This document shows, piece by piece, positions 33,969 through 35,332 of a stretch of 35,332 nucleotides of DNA; within the stretch, counting starts at the first letter, position 1, and every line of letters starts with the position of its first letter. Below the pieces are notes generated by a model that ran no database searches, was not told the DNA's origin, and was given only the letters and a program-made list of their open reading frames with translations. This DNA comes from Bacteroidota bacterium (GTDB lineage Bacteria; Bacteroidota; Bacteroidia; J057; RFSG01), in the NCBI GenBank assembly GCA_947459115.1, contig CANHCC010000005.1, forward strand, positions 1-35,332, read 5' to 3'. The position numbers were made by a program, and so were the translations under genes.

Positions 33969-35332
33969 ATGATTTTTCACTCAAAAGAAACACTTAGAAC
34001 AATCCTGAATCAGGTATCGGATTCTGTACAACTTTATGATATCCATGGCCGAATCCTTTATTTTAATGGAAAAACTTCGGAACTGCTATTATATTCGAAT
34101 GAAGAATTAAAAGACAAAAATATTTCCGACCTATTTCCTGAATTTTCAGATCAGGAAAAATGGCTAACTCTATTAGATGACCTTGATACTCAAAAATCTC
34201 AAACCCATGAGTATAAAATCCAAACAAAATTTGGAAACCGATATCCGGCAAAAGTCAAAACTACAGCAATTGATTTAGACGGCGAAAAGTCAATATTATT
34301 CTTATTTAATGTAGATTTCAATCTTAAAAGCACCCCCACGACAAAACCTAAAAGCATCCTTGAAATACTAGAAACTTCTGCCAACATAAGCGAATATCTA
34401 TTAAATAATGATAGTTATGAAGAAGCGATAAACCAAGCCTTAGAATTATTGGGCAAAACAATCCAAATAGACCGCATATACATTTTTGAAAATCATTGGA
34501 AGGAGGAAAAGGAAGGACTCTGTTGCTCCCTTAAATATGAATGGGTAAATACGGGCATTTCAAAACAAATACATAATCCGATACTACAAAACTTCTATTT
34601 CGAGAGAGACTATTTTCTCTTTTTTGACCCTTTGAATAAAGGAGAGATCATTAATCTTCATGTAAAAAATATCCCTTCGGTTTACAGACCCTCATTAGAA
34701 TTACAGAGCATAGTTTCGATGCTGATTATACCCATCCATATTAAGGATAGATTTTGGGGCATCATTGAATTTAATTCGTGTACTTTTGAAAGAGAATGGA
34801 GTGAGGATGAAATATCATTTCTCAAAACAACAGCGAATACCCTAGGGATGTTTATTGAAAAATGTGAATCTCTAAAAGCGTTAGAAGATCTTGTTAAAGA
34901 GAAAGAGACCTTATTGTCAGAATTACATCACAGAACCAAAAACAACCTGGCAATTATTTCCGGGATTATCGATTTACAAAATGGATTCTCAGACAATCCT
35001 GAAGTGCTTGCGTACAGTGATACCATTCGAGAGCGCATCCAAAATATTGCATTGATTCATGAACAGTTATCGTCCACCGGAAAATTCTCACAGTTGTCGT
35101 TTTTTGAATATCTGGATTTATTAATCCGCAAACTGGAAGTAAATTATATTAAAGACAAAATGCTTCATAAAACTCTACAAATTGAAAGTTTTTATATTAC
35201 CGATTTGAGTCAAATGGTATCGGTCGGCATCTTGCTCAATGAAATATTGTTAAATGCTTTTAAACATGCCTTTAGAAATTCATCATCTCCAAAATTGTTA
35301 ATTGAGGCGAAGAAAATAAATAATAGCATTTA
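33969..35332 (+). CDS. PAS-GAF-HisKA_2 sensor histidine kinase, 3' truncated by the window
   Basis: An open frame of 454 codons from ATG 33969 runs off the window end with no stop. Residues about 1-115 resemble a PAS domain (ILNQVSDSVQLYDIHGRILYFN). Residues about 135-300 resemble a GAF domain (IDRIYIFENHW, SMLIIPIHIKDRFWGIIEFNS, WSEDEISFLKTTANTLGMFIE). A HisKA_2 dimerisation helix follows (LSELHHRTKNNLAIISGIID), whose second His, residue 321, should be the phospho-acceptor. The ATPase domain begins with the N-box NEILLNAFKHAF and is cut off. No membrane segment is seen, so it is a soluble sensor. It is noticeably more AT-rich than its neighbours. The response regulator is not in the window. 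Confidence 0.88.
   Translation, partial: MIFHSKETLRTILNQVSDSVQLYDIHGRILYFNGKTSELLLYSNEELKDKNISDLFPEFSDQEKWLTLLDDLDTQKSQTHEYKIQTKFGNRYPAKVKTTAIDLDGEKSILFLFNVDFNLKSTPTTKPKSILEILETSANISEYLLNNDSYEEAINQALELLGKTIQIDRIYIFENHWKEEKEGLCCSLKYEWVNTGISKQIHNPILQNFYFERDYFLFFDPLNKGEIINLHVKNIPSVYRPSLELQSIVSMLIIPIHIKDRFWGIIEFNSCTFEREWSEDEISFLKTTANTLGMFIEKCESLKALEDLVKEKETLLSELHHRTKNNLAIISGIIDLQNGFSDNPEVLAYSDTIRERIQNIALIHEQLSSTGKFSQLSFFEYLDLLIRKLEVNYIKDKMLHKTLQIESFYITDLSQMVSVGILLNEILLNAFKHAFRNSSSPKLLIEAKKINNSI

Overview
The window looks like chromosomal DNA of a Bacteroidota bacterium. Several independent signs agree. Two secreted proteins end in type IX secretion (T9SS) sorting domains. There are GSCFA, DUF5916, head-GIN (DUF2807) and OmpA/thrombospondin-3 proteins typical of that phylum. 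Recognisable promoters have the Bacteroidota form TTTG-N19-21-TAnnTTTG, and Shine-Dalgarno sequences are essentially absent. The genus cannot be named from the sequence. I see no insertion sequence, prophage, CRISPR array or rRNA. The right-hand end cuts through a sensor kinase gene.

Layout. 1-405 holds no gene. 406-2610 (-) is a DUF5916 outer-membrane protein. 2865-9471 (+) carries recX, an NlpC/P60 lipoprotein, an unknown exported protein, a head-GIN lipoprotein, a PNGase F-like T9SS cargo protein and a three-repeat T9SS cargo protein, closed by a strong terminator. 9537-9886 is a non-coding element with inverted ends and three GC-rich repeats. 9908-16261 (-) has a NYN/cold-shock protein and a tightly overlapping operon of three periplasmic foldases plus a MoxR ATPase. 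16440-20768 (-) has guaB followed by a complete partner-switching module (SpoIIE-type phosphatase, STAS antagonist, RsbW-like kinase). tRNA-Glu(TTC) lies at 20861-20935 (-). 21166-23427 (+) is gapA-pgk. 23437-25027 (-) is gmhA-mnmH. 25163-26068 (+) is a WD40 protein. 26108-28242 (-) is dacB plus a TonB_C-FKBP fusion. 28304-30093 (-) is thiG plus a GSCFA protein. 30293-31459 (+) is an AAA/DUF4143 ATPase. 31495-33837 (+) is a duplicated-barrel TSP3/OmpA protein. 33969 to the end (+) is a PAS-GAF histidine kinase.

How the genes work together. Much of the window concerns the cell envelope: outer-membrane protein folding, peptidoglycan trimming (dacB, NlpC/P60), LPS heptose supply (gmhA), peptidoglycan anchoring (OmpA) and T9SS-exported proteins. 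The rest is core metabolism (gapA, pgk, guaB, thiG), tRNA biology (tRNA-Glu and mnmH, whose family targets include tRNA-Glu) and signalling. The less ordinary items are the partner-switching cassette joined to guaB, the internally repeated T9SS protein with a cysteine pair lost from its middle repeat, the non-coding repeat element, and several TAnnTTTG boxes lying 3-6 nt before start codons, which suggest leaderless mRNAs.
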